The translations under genes were made by a program, and so were the position numbers. A DNA stretch of 60,000 bases from Gnetum montanum (taxonomy: Eukaryota > Streptophyta > Gnetopsida > Gnetales > Gnetaceae), in assembly GCA_015680685.1 (NCBI GenBank), contig MNCI01016193.1, positions 177,619-237,618 of the forward strand. The letters are read 5' to 3'. Of this stretch, positions 1 through 11,199 are shown piece by piece (within the stretch, counting starts at the first letter, position 1; the number at the start of each line of letters is the position of its first letter). The notes under the pieces were generated by a model. That model was not told the DNA's origin. It did no database searches and was given only the letters and a program-made list of their open reading frames with translations.

Positions 1-1099
1 AAATTGCATGCCCCTAGTGTAGAAGCCACAAAAGCTAAATTTCATCACTCCATGTGCTCCAACATTTTTCAGCCACTTCAACAAGCATGGAAGAAGGCTT
101 GGCATGGAAAATTCATCTCCAAAATAGAAGGTGTGCCCTATTACTATTTATAGTAAATGAAATGGCTATGGGGGTTTAGCACTGACCATATCTAGGAACC
201 CCACAAATTTGGGCACCCATCTCACCTATATGAGGTAGAAGTTTGTAACAATTTGATAGCCAATTTGTAGCAATTATGTAGCCAAATTACAACCCTTTTG
301 TAATAGCATCCATGGTCCAAAACCTATAAAACCAAAACCAAAACACCATTTATAGGATGGACACGTTTACAATGATAGACCTTTGGCATTGGGTCGACAA
401 TTTTTCAACACATATATTTGGCATTTATTTCAAACTCTTTGGTAATTTGAGATTTTTGGGATTTCCACACTTGGGCATTTTAAAGCATTTAAGAGCCCTT
501 ACAATCTCCCATGGTTGCATTCTCTTGAGCCCTAGCGTGGAAGCATTGTAGCCTTTGCAACCCCCTTGAGACTTGTGGATTTTTGGTTTAAATATTGCAT
601 TTATGGGATTTCCAAATCCTAGCATGGAGTAATTTGGTAGCCAAATTTTCCACTTTTCTCACCCCTTAGCAATGAGAAATTTGTAGATTTATAATTTGCA
701 GTAGATGAGGTTTGAAAGCATCATGAGTGGCTTAGTACCTAGATTGTGGAGTAAATCACATCGACTTCAATGGACTTTGAACTCTTGTCACAGTGAATCC
801 TTCTTTGCTCTCTCATGGCCATTTCTTATACAGATTTCCTAAATTCATTCTTTATTATTTTAATAAAGTTTTAAAGTTTCATTTTTGTGTTCAATTTGCA
901 TTTTCTTTCTGTTTTACAGATCATTTTTGCATTATATTTTTTTAACTTTCCATTTTCTATTTTGTAAGTCCCTGGGTGATCTGCTGGACCATCTAGGGTA
1001 CCTCTAATCTCATTTTTTTGGAGACCATAGGGATTTAGGGTTAAGGCTGCTATGTCGAATCCATTGGTTTTTCAGTGATCAATTTTTTTAGTTGTAATA
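1..1099 (+). repeat. 5' LTR (3' part, cut by window edge) of Tat-like element 1
   Basis: The right end is placed by alignment with the well-defined LTR of the giant element: both show a TTAGGGTT-containing stretch, then a few tens of bases, then a decayed terminal CA (here TA) six bases before a primer binding site. A TATA box lies at 325. The first 130 bases carry the AGCATGGAAG-type motif that also fills the array at 11.2-14.7 kb, so that array may be the U3 of the matching 3' LTR. The left end lies outside the window. No coding potential. Confidence 0.6.
325..331 (+). promoter_or_regulatory. TATA box in LTR of Tat-like element 1
   Basis: TATAAAA followed by A/C-rich sequence, about 770 bases before the LTR end. 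The giant element has its TATA box about 720 bases before its LTR end, so position and role agree. Confidence 0.45.
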
Positions 1100-1105
1100 G
1101 TTTTC

Positions 1106-1124
1106 TAGCATGAGAAGGATGGCC
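1106..1124 (+). other. primer binding site, decayed (Tat-like element 1)
   Basis: TAGCATGAGAAGGATGGCC aligns with TGGCACTAGAAGGAGGGTC at the same position of the giant element. A tRNA-complementary PBS should start with TGG; here it reads TAG, a G-to-A change. It fixes the 3' edge of the LTR. Confidence 0.6.
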
Positions 1125-1690
1125 TTCGCTCAGTTTCTGTGACCAAATCTATGTTCCCCATAGCCAATGTTACAAGTTAAAAGCCTTTTTCTAATTTTTT
1201 TTATAGCAAAAACTTTGAAAAACCAATGCTTCCCTTTTCTTCCTATGATAGATGCTGCAACGTGGAAGTTGCAGGTGGTTGGGTGTTGGCCTTTCACAGT
1301 AATTAATGTGAATTTTTAAGCCCAAAACTAGCATTGAAACCTTTCATCCTTTTTCCTTTTGGGTGTCATTGTTTTTTCTAATTTCTAAAGTGGGTGGTGC
1401 AGTCTTTCTGAAAATCATCAAACTTTCGGAAGTTAGCTTCCCTCCATCGTTCCTAGTTGAGAAAATTGGCAGCCTGCTAAAACTACATTCAAGTGGAAAA
1501 ACATTAACTTTCCACTTTGGTTTTTAGCCTTCCCCTCCCTCATCTATGCTGGATTAGAAAGATGTGAGATTCCCCCATCTCACCATCCTTCTTCCCCTTG
1601 CCCCGCACCATACCTAGCATAGAGGTAGTTGGAAGGCCAATGTGGATGAGGCTTAACACTAACATTACCAACTTTCTATTTTTTGTAAAG
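1125..1690 (+). other. untranslated leader of Tat-like element 1
   Basis: AT-rich stretch between PBS and gag with no ORF I can align to a protein. The giant element has a similar but shorter leader (21408-21837). Near 1490-1660 it contains loose copies of the LTR-type CATGCTGG/AGCATAG words. Confidence 0.4.
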
Positions 1691-3760
1691 GGGTAAACCC
1701 CCATTACCCCCCATGAGGGTCTATCACCCCAATGACCCTACTATCATCAAATGTATGTAGTCTTTGAGGGTTAGGGGGAAAATTCCTGATTTTGTAACCA
1801 TAAATGAAGATTGATATAACTACATTTATGCCAAAATATAGTCTAGCATGTTGATTCCACATTTTTAAGCAGAAGCCAAAAGGGAGTTTGAACTCACCCA
1901 CCACAATGTTAAGAAGTACATCCCTTCCCCCTATGACCAAATACATCTAATTGATATCTATGTAGGTATCCTAGCCCAATTAATTGAGATGGAGAAAGAA
2001 GATGACAAGCATAGCTCAGAGGAACAACAGGAAGAGGAGGATGAATTTAGGGTAGAATCTAAGCCCAAAAATATCTTAGGAGGATTATTCCAATAAACAT
2101 CCCCCAAAGTCATAGAATCTTCCACCAATGCTTTTGTTTTCTCCTTGGGCATGTTGCCATCATCTTCCACTCCTTTCTACCCTACCACCATTGACCCCAC
2201 ATTGGTCATAGACATGCATCAAACTCAATCAATGCCATAGCCCATGGCCTATAACCTATCAATACCTTTTACCACATAGCCTCGATCTGTGCAGCCATCA
2301 ATGGTGATTTTTACTATCACAAACCCTCCAACTGCGTGTGTGGAATTCACCATGGGATCCCAAGCAACTCATGGGTCACACATCCCTTTTATCTTATTTG
2401 TGCCTTAAGTACTAGTACAAATATCCTTTTCCTTATTTGGCTCACAAGCTATGACCATAACACAACCATTACCTTCTATATTACAACTCATAACAAGGCC
2501 ACAAGCCTCTTGTAGCCAATAGGGCCACCAAAAGGCCTAGATTAGCCCTTCCAAATGATCTAGGACCTAATGAAGGAGTTAAAGAGGCTCAAAGCCTCTA
2601 CTTTCCAAAGTGTCAAGATTATGGATTTCTACTAGGATGATCCCATTAGTCCTGTGGTCCCACCCTTGATACATCCTCTTGATGTCCTTATTTCCCATGT
2701 TTAGCAAGGATAATGGAGAAGGTGATCCTAATGCTCTCCTTATTACCTTTCAATTCAAGTGCTTGCTCTTACAGTCATGGAATCATACCATCATGAGGAT
2801 TTTTCCTATGTCCTTGACTGGGAAAGCACTTAATTGGTACCACATACTACCTAGAGGATCCATATCCTCTCATGAGGACTGAATAGCCCATTTTGTTAAC
2901 CACTTCAAGTATAACTTGAAGCCTGACACCATGCTTGACCAACTCATGAAGGTCAAGCAGGGATCCCTTGAGTCTGTATAGGAGTTCATCCAATATTGGA
3001 ATGGACTGTTGAATGAAATACTAAAGCCCATAGCTAAGACCCATCTTTTGGCCTTATGCAAGGGGGTAGTTAATGACTTTATCAAGTCAAAACTCTACTA
3101 TCTTGACCCGCAATCCCTCAACTAAGCATTTTCCTAGACCAAGAACATAGATGATGCTATGGAGGCCAATCATGATCTAGCCTATGTAGCATATAAAAAT
3201 CAACATACATCGAGGGACAAGGAAAGGAGTAAACAAAAAAAACATAATTGTAGCAATAGTAACCACATAAGCAAAGACCACTAATCGAGGGCCAAGGAAC
3301 AACCCATCCAAGGCCCCTACTAATAATGGCCACAATAACCTACCATCAACCTCTGGGGCCACCACATCAACTATCACTAGGTTAAATTTTGAGTGGAAGG
3401 ACTGAAGTAAATATATTACCTTACCTTTGAAGCCAGCCAAGTTATTAGATCAACTAATGAAAAGTGGGTGCATGCAATATAAATAGATGATTGAAGTCAC
3501 TTAAAAGAGGCATGAGCATCTATGTGAAATACCCAACGATCCCACTTGAGTAACAAAGGATGATCCACAACTACCTAGGTAATTTCAAACTAGATCACTT
3601 TTTCCATTATCACCAACTATCTGGTCATGACATAGATTTCTCCCTTGTTTTGAAGGATGACCTACACAGTATGATAGATAGGGAAGAGCTAGTCTTAGAT
3701 GCTTCCAACCTAGTTCAACCACAAAATTAGTTAATGTAGGTCTACGAAGACCTATTGAAT
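1691..3760 (+). pseudogene. gag: gag of Tat-like element 1 (broken)
   Basis: Capsid/nucleocapsid polyprotein remnant. The N-terminal part (about 1790-2080) aligns with the giant element's gag around a D-x-KY-x-FLC-like segment and runs into a Glu-rich stretch near 1990-2040. The retrotransposon gag core (about 2564-3330) shows the typical LTGKALNWY and IKSKLYYL words. At 3595-3660 lies the degenerate zinc-knuckle region, with HYHQ-x-x-GHD in place of the usual Cys-rich form. A frameshift sits near 2690, and at least six in-frame stops lie in the core, mostly TAG where Gln is expected. The same order is seen at 21838-24060. The family assignment rests on this alignment and on the downstream protease. 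Confidence 0.7.
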
Positions 3761-3925
3761 GCTAATAATAGCCCTTATTTTATTTTAACATTCAACATAG
3801 ATGATGATTAGAGACCTATAAGAGAACCATACATGATCTAGGTTCCCCTTATGATGAAGAGGCTTCTTCAACTTCTACTAGCTCAAGATCCCCCTTTTTC
3901 ATAAAAGTACCATCACAAATATCTT

Positions 3926-4800
3926 ATGCAAAAGAATACAACTTTGAGCTTGTATGACTTGATCATGACTTTTGTCACATATTGTGAGGTGCTAGTCAAA
4001 ATTTTGATTTCCATCCCCATTAATGAGAACATCCCCATTGATGAGGAAGCCATCCATGTAGTGCTAGTCCCTCCATCACCAAGGAAGGAAAAGTCAACAT
4101 CCTTAGTATTTTGCGATAGCCAAATCAAGGTTAGTCCCCAAAATGGCAAAGTAGCTAAGGCTCCTCTATTCATAACCATATGTGTAGGGTAGTTTAAAGT
4201 ATATAAGGCGCATGTAGATGATGGGGCTGTGACTAATGTTATCCCATGCACCATCATTGAGTAACTAGGTTTGATAGAGCAAATACAACATACATCAACA
4301 ACTACCCTCAATTCTTTTAATAGATCTAGAATTTTGGTTAAGGGGCCCATCTCCTTGGATTTTGTGGCAAGGGAGTAATTCTCCACAACCAACAATTTCT
4401 TGGTAATGGAGGAGACATCAGGGTTCAACTTTATCTTGGGAAGACCATGGTTGGCTCAATTATGGACCATGTCCTCACCCATGCATCAAGAAATTCACTT
4501 CCTTATAAGGGAGGTAAAATTATCATTCATAGTGATAGTGTGGTTCCCATGGTTGTCAACAATGTAAACATAGAACAAGGGTCTAAAGTGATGCTTCAAG
4601 AAGAAGCTCCTAGCCATGAAATCCATTAATCCAAAAGGGAACTAAAAGCCAATGATGACAACGATAGGCAATGGATTGAGTTATAGGATGAACTCTATTT
4701 TAACATCATCAGTGAAGGTGATGGTGATTATAAGCTTGTGTAGAGTACACCTTACTCACTCCCTAATCTCTCAAAGATTAGGAAGAAGTTGCGCAAGTGA
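3926..4800 (+). pseudogene. pol: aspartic protease region of Tat-like element 1 (broken)
   Basis: Retropepsin-like protease following gag. The active-site triad reads D-D-G at 4217-4225 (family norm D-S/T/G-G), followed by NVIP. The flap-distal ILGRPWL motif lies near 4432-4452. A frameshift right after it moves the downstream HSDS/NNVN segment to another frame (4447-4629). Several TAG/TAA stops interrupt it. The reading ends near 4800 in a basic RKKLRK tail. In an autonomous element RT would follow; here the next modules are a short-motif array and an antisense gene, and RT and integrase are missing from this element. The same protease layout is present at 24428-25584. Confidence 0.65.
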
Positions 4801-5069
4801 ATTGAACATTAACCTTTCCATGCTCTTTTAATTAGATACACTGATGGCCATATAGCCTAACATTTCTTTCTTAATTTGTTATACCTTTTTATGTACTTTG
4901 TTTTACTCTTTATGCATGTAGCCTAAGTTTCTACTTTTATTTGCATTCTACTTATTTATTAAAGCCTTTCTTTTTCGTTAATTTTACTCATGTTATAAAA
5001 AATCCTTAAAAACTTTAAAACATAAAATCACCAAAAAAAATACATAGGTTTCTCTTTAACAAAGGTGTA

Positions 5070-5305
5070 TTGTCACCTTAAACTACCATCACATGGCTTG
5101 CTATGGCCTTAAATTGGCATCATAGTTTGCTAAGACTCTAAACTAGCAACATAGCCCACCATGGCCTTAAACTAGAAAAAACCAACATGGCCCACCATGA
5201 TCTTAAATGGGCAACGTAACCACAACACAACATGTCCCACCATGGCCTTAAACTGGCAAAACAACATAACCTGTGCCTGCCATGGCCTAAATTGACAAAC
5301 ATTTA
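5070..5305 (+). repeat. short-motif array (CTTAAACTGGCA type), post-protease
   Basis: About seven degenerate copies, spaced 30-40 bases, of a word near CCATGGCCTTAAACTGGCA (for example at 5075, 5108, 5165, 5240). The same motif recurs at 25795-26050, 31845-31950 and 35615-35970, always at a border between coding modules of Tat-type elements. Spacing and flanking words vary, so it is not a plain microsatellite. Function unknown. Confidence 0.7.
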
Positions 5306-5527
5306 TTTATTTTATTTACATATAGCCTTTAAACACATCACCTAGCCATTTAACTTTATAGCCAAAATTTTTAACATAGCCATTTACAAAAATAGAACAA
5401 TATATATATATAGCTAAAAATGAAACCAAAAATTTAAATTTAAATTATCCATAAAATACATAGTCCTGGCCACATTGTGTGGTAAAATGTCCAAAAAATA
5501 ATAACAACCATCTATAACATAGTACTA

Positions 5528-8500
5528 CTAACAATAATCATCAATAGTAAAAGAAAAATATATTGCCAACATGCTAGAGTAGGCTGATGAAGGATGCCAA
5601 GGGGCATCTACAGGAGGATGTGGTGGGTCATTTCCACCATCATCATTGGGGCTACCAATGTCTCCTGATGCTTGAAATATGACAGCACATAGCCAGTTAG
5701 TAACCAATAACCAAAACCATAAACAAGAACTAAAAATATAAAACATAAAATATATCAAACCTATGGAGATACACGTTCCATAACTTCCAGGGGTAGATGT
5801 GAAAGGTCTTCCCCCAAACAATGGAGGATTTAGTCCTCCATCATGTTGATCCAATCAACATCCCCAAGATCAATGCTAGAAAGGATGCTAGTCCTATCTA
5901 CTATAGTAGTAAGAGGCTCTTAAGTAATAGCAGTTGTAGAGGTCTCCCTTATAGTAGTGGTAATCTAAGTAGGGGATTGCTCCATCATGAGAGTACTCTC
6001 AAAATTTTTATAAGCACTCTTTGCCTAGATCCCCTAGATGAAAAACTCTTTTTGTGCCATTCAACTAACTCCTCTTTGAGCCACTTGGGGAGGGCCCCAT
6101 GATCCACCTTGTACTATTGCTTGTGGGCCTTTTGTTTCTTACCCCACTCTAGGACCCAAGTGCAGTGATCTTTCCAATCCTCAACCTTTTAGGAGATGAG
6201 GTCCATCTAGACCTATTATTCCACCATCCCCTGTAAGAGAGCTACTTTGTCCCCAATGGTATGCCAATAGTAGGCCCATGTGATCTCTTTGGTCCACAAT
6301 TTCCTTGAGTTAGCCACTTGGGCTTCCACAAAGACCTTGTGGTCTTGGAGATCTCTAATCACCTCCTCTTATTATTGATTCTTCTTCCTTAAGGCCATAA
6401 CCTATTTCCATAGGGATTCTTTAAACCTCTCCATCTCCCATGAAGTTTGTGCACACAACATTGCTAGATCAGTAGCAGTCTCGTATAACTTCAAGGGTAC
6501 ATTGGAGACATAGGAGGGAAGCTTTGATAAGGAGTTAATCTCCATGTCTTGGCTAGGGTCCCACTTCATATAAGGCACTACATAACCATAAAATACAACT
6601 ATAAACATAGTATACAACCTAAGATAGCCATAACATAAAACATGTGACATAGCAAAACAACCAAGGCATAGAAAACAAAGTTCTTACCTATCTTGGGTGC
6701 AACTTGATGCAACTGATTGATGATGGCCATGGCCATTCCACACATGAATTCCACCTTATTTGGGACCTCTACCCATGGTTTTGATGAAACTTAGGGATAG
6801 GGGCTTGAATTAATGACTTAGGAACTACTACAAGCATAACAATCATCAAATGATTAGGACAAAAACCAAACATAAAACAATAAGATGTAACAAGATGTGT
6901 TAAGGCATGGGCATACCAAACTCCTCCTTCTCTTCTTTTAGAATGACAATGGGGGATGTACTTGGCATCACCTAATTGAACAAAGCATCTAGATCATTTT
7001 TGTCTACCTCAAGTTGTTGTAGGAGTGCCTCTTTTGCATGCCTTTGTTCTTCCTCTGTGGCAACTTGGGCTACCAGGACTTGACACTTGTCTACAACCAT
7101 AACACATAGAAAACCAATTATCATATAAAACCATAATATAACCATAACTCTCAAAATAAAATAAAATAGCCAAAACATAAATGACACAAACCCGTGATTA
7201 CCTATTGCAATGGCTTAAGCTTAAACTTAAGCTTCTTTAGGGTGGGTTGGTCTAACGCTAGTGGTGCTTCTTCCATAGGCCTCTTGCATTTTCCTTTCAT
7301 TGTCCCTTCGGCCTTCCTACATTGTCTTTTGGCCTCCAAGATGCTCAGTCGAAATGTGAGAGGCTCCTTGTCATCTATGCTATCAAGGGACTCACACTAC
7401 CTACCATCAAGATCCTTGGTGATAATTGACAATGTATCATACATCCCCTTTAGTGGGTTTTGGGCTTGCACTATTGGATAAATGTGCTTTATCCAAGGCT
7501 TAGAAATTCAACTTGGGTCTTGGGAAACCCATCATCCATTTCTTCATACCACCAGAAACTCCACAAACCTCTTCAATGAACCTACAAAAAATGAAAAATG
7601 CATGTAGATTATGGTAGAGGTATCCTCACAGAGTTTGATGATCTCATCCTAATTCCCAACAGCTAAAGTAGCTGCCTAGTTGAACTTGGTGTCATCCATC
7701 AAGACCTTATTAAAGGTCCACCCCTACATGATGTCGATAACCTTCTTTTGTGATAATAGTTTGGGAAACACATGAGAGTTGAATAAAGGATATGATTCCT
7801 TTGCATTAGGGTTTGTGAAGTTTTTCATGAAAATTTTGGAACAATCCATGCTAGCACCAAGCCACTCCAAAAATTCCTCACAATGGCCCGATTTCTTCAC
7901 TATTTTGGTGGCAACCTTTGCCCCATCAACGAAGACACCAAACAAGTTGCAAAAGAGGCCCTCATCAATGTCCATGTTAATCTTCACACCTCAAATGATG
8001 GTGCTAAAATGACCAACCTCCTCATAATGATGTGTAGCATCTCCGTAGCAAGGATGGAAGGGATAGGTATCATAAACAAATCAAGCAAACTCATGCGTTG
8101 AATGTTTGCTTGAATGTATCCAGACATCTATCCCTTCAACGACTCCTGTGCTAGTATCACCTCATCAAACTTCAAGATCAGGGTATCCTCATGATGTTTT
8201 ATAAGTGATAAGGTGACATCAATAAAGGTGGAGGGTCTTGCAAGGCAATAACCAATGTTTCATATCAACATAAGCAAGTTTAATAGAATACTTAGGATAT
8301 TCATAACCATAAAACATTAGAAGCTATAACCTTTATGTTTACCTTTCTTCTTCTTCTTCAGTGTGGTTTGAGCAAGGGTACTAATTACCAGGGTTTGATC
8401 AAAGAAGCTCTTAAAGCCCACCCACTACTTATGTGTCATCCTCTCATCCACACACTTCTTGTAAACAAGGTTGAATCTACTGGTGTATGCATCAAAGTAC

Positions 8501-10840
8501 CTTTTTAATTGTTAATACATAAAAATTTTGATCTAGGGGCCCTTTGTGAATACATCTAGGGTCATTTGAGCCACCACCAAGGTTTGATCGTTAATGATCA
8601 AGCCTTGTTCATTGACTCAATACCTACAATAAGTTCATAAGACCAATGAAGTTAGGATAGGTAGTTTAGGAAATAAAGGCAAAAAACATAAAAATACTAC
8701 AATAACCATGCTTATCCCTGTAAATGATACATAGTGCCAAGTGGGTTCTTGAACAATGTGTGGGCTCTTTGTGCGACCATTAGAGTATTATCAGCATTGT
8801 GCTAACTGTACTTTGGCATGGTCTAGATCTATATAAGGAAACATGGGCTAATCACATCTACTACTCCCTCGTGCTATTTTAGAGGTAGATTGTTGGTAAT
8901 AAATTTGGTAATCAAGTTGGATTCCCAAGGGAGTAGTGACTTCATGATGGCCCCAACCACATCCTTGGATAAGTGTGACCACAACATCACATTGAAATTC
9001 TATAGGATGTAGGCAAAGAATTCCCTTACCCCAGGTTGGAAGCACAGTGATACCTTTCCCGAAGGCATGTCAAGGAGTGGGGCGTTGGCCTTGGGATGGC
9101 CAATATATCATAAGATGCCTACTAACTCCACAATTATGAGTATGGGCTTCAGAAAGACCTTGCGTGGCAAAGCAAAAACATTATGACAAATTAGAATTTC
9201 TTAACAAGTTTGGAAAAACATCCTAGTCAAGGGTGAAATTAGCCTTTATAAAAGGCTCTAAGGTGTTTATTCAAGTTTTCTTAAGAAATTCCACAAAAAG
9301 AATTATTACAACCTTTCATAGCCTTTTACTAACCAAAATGTTGTAGCCAAAACTTCGTAACCAGAATTAGGCTTTAGTTTAAACCATGCATAAACTTTAA
9401 AAAAGCATTAAAACTTAGAAAAAAGAGCCACAGTAAAAAGCTTGTTAAAAATAGTAAACACCTTTAATATTCCTAAAAAAAATTTAAACATAATTTCTAT
9501 ATATTTAGAAATTCACAAAGGCTTTGAAGTTGATGAGAAAATTCTCTACACACATCAACCACATCCATCTGCAAAGGCGTAGAGTGTTGCAACCAAAATT
9601 TAACCTTATTAACACAACCATAACCAAAAATTTATTAAAAAATCATTCAAACTTCAATTTTAGTGATTCCAACATGAAAGGAATCCTAAAATCATGAATC
9701 TTTCAACCATAGCCATTACAACTAGAAATACATAACCATCTTTTGCATATAATATAACCAAATCTAGAAAAAACTACAGTCATCACCATTAACCTCTTTT
9801 AACACTAGGTTGGTAAAAAATTTGTCAAAATTTCCTTTAGGGTCCAAACAAAGGGACTCCACCACCATTTGAAATTTTAAAGCAAACCCTACATGCCCAT
9901 GCCTAAAAAATTCAAAAATCTTGCCATTTATTTAGAAAAATTTTACCAATTTGGACAAAAATTTGAAAACGGCACAAACCTCCTTTTGACATAGAGTAAT
10001 TCCACCTCCATTGAAAAGCTAAAGCGAAGACCTACCTAGCCATAACTAAAAATAGCCAAAACCCCTATTGTTTGCTTAGAGAAAATTCATGAACTTACAT
10101 GAAGTTTTGAAATGGCATGAAAAACCTAACTACATGACCTTAGGAAAATAGCCATAACTTAATCATCTCAAAGCCAAATTGAACAAAAAAATAACTATTG
10201 GAAATATTAAATGTAGGGCTACAAACCCATAACATCACATCTTAGAAATATGTAGTTGTTTTCTTAATACAAAATACACAACATTGTTTGCTTTTTTCAT
10301 GTAAAAAGCTTAAAAATTCATAAAGCCTAATTTAACAGAGCCATGAAGAAATAGCCAAAACAATTGATACCCATTTAAAATAACATAAAAATAAGGGGGT
10401 AGTATTTTGTCAAAATTTAATTTTGATGAATCTTTTGGCATAGATCTAAGAAAAATGGCCTTACCCCCAAATTTTGGGAAAAAACATGAAAATAACAAGC
10501 CTAATTTTAAAAAATTAAATCTACCAAGGCCTAAACAACAAAATGACCATAGATCTATGTAGAAATAGCTAAAATGTGAGGGAAGATTTTGTCAAAATTT
10601 TGTTTTACCCTCTCTATCAATGTAGATATGAAGAAAATAGCCCAACACATGGCAAGAAAAACAAGAAAAGAAATAGTTAGAAACTAAGCAAAAAATGGCT
10701 AGGATTGCCTACCTTGGAGTAGCCATGAATGAAGCATGGATTGAGGTGGATCTAAGAAACCCTAATATATCCCTTGGCTCCTCATCTACCTTCTAAATCC
10801 TTGGATTTTAGCTCTTTCCCCCATGCTACTTGGGCACCAT
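5528..10840 (-). pseudogene. antisense spliced gene of Tat-like element 1 (copy 1, eight putative exons)
   Basis: Unknown protein encoded opposite to gag/protease. Putative exons on the minus strand: 10840-10713, 9158-8717, 8623-8343, 8236-7202, 7090-6917, 6829-6688, 6577 to about 5770, and 5670-5528. Introns 3-6 have GT...AG ends such as gtaatc/ttgtag and gtaagaac/tatgtag and are 87-111 bp. Intron 1 is 1.55 kb. The intron-2 donor is GA instead of GT. The protein aligns by eye with copy 2 (31478-26247) and fragment 3 (50241-49340): an N-terminal KPILI-x-VELVG block, a YPLF-x-SHVFPKLLSQ block in exon 4, a basic Lys-rich tail of exon 4, and coiled-coil-like Glu/Gln-rich exons 5-7. Stops are mostly TAG at expected Gln. 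No known family is assigned; a VRG...LFGLP segment in copy 2 recalls plant transposon-associated proteins, but weakly. Confidence 0.65.
9159..10712 (-). other. long first intron of antisense gene copy 1
   Basis: A/T-rich stretch with many AACCATAA and AGCCAAAA words and no alignable ORF. It is bounded on the minus strand by a donor AAG|GTAGGC at 10713/10712 and an acceptor GCAAG at 9160-9159. The corresponding intron of copy 2 is 1.48 kb (29868-31347), so its length is conserved although its sequence is not obviously so. Confidence 0.45.
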
Positions 10841-11199
10841 GGCAAGCTCAACACTAGGAATGGTTAGAAACTAAGAAGAATAGAGGTTCAATGCTAGTTG
10901 TAGGAAAGACCATATGTTTTTATGCTAAAGATGAATGATATTTGTTGCAAAATTCTCCTTTGAAACTCTTCACCAATGCTTTGTTTGTGCAAAATGACAA
11001 TTATGGTTGAAACTTATGAAATTTCACAATAAAAACCACATCAAAACCTAAAATGTCCACCTCTAAACCCTAGTTGCATGTTTAGTGCACTATAACTCCA
11101 AGTGCATTAAAGTGAAAGGGTGGGAAAGTATTTTCCATGTTGAGATTGATGGGAGTTAGATTAAGAATTGAAAATTTTAAAATTTTGGATGGTAGGCCC

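Noticed and set aside
3177-3440. Minus-strand frames across gag and protease (for example 3440-3177 and 4428-3913)
   Set aside because: They lie opposite to regions where the plus strand aligns with gag and protease in both Tat-like elements.
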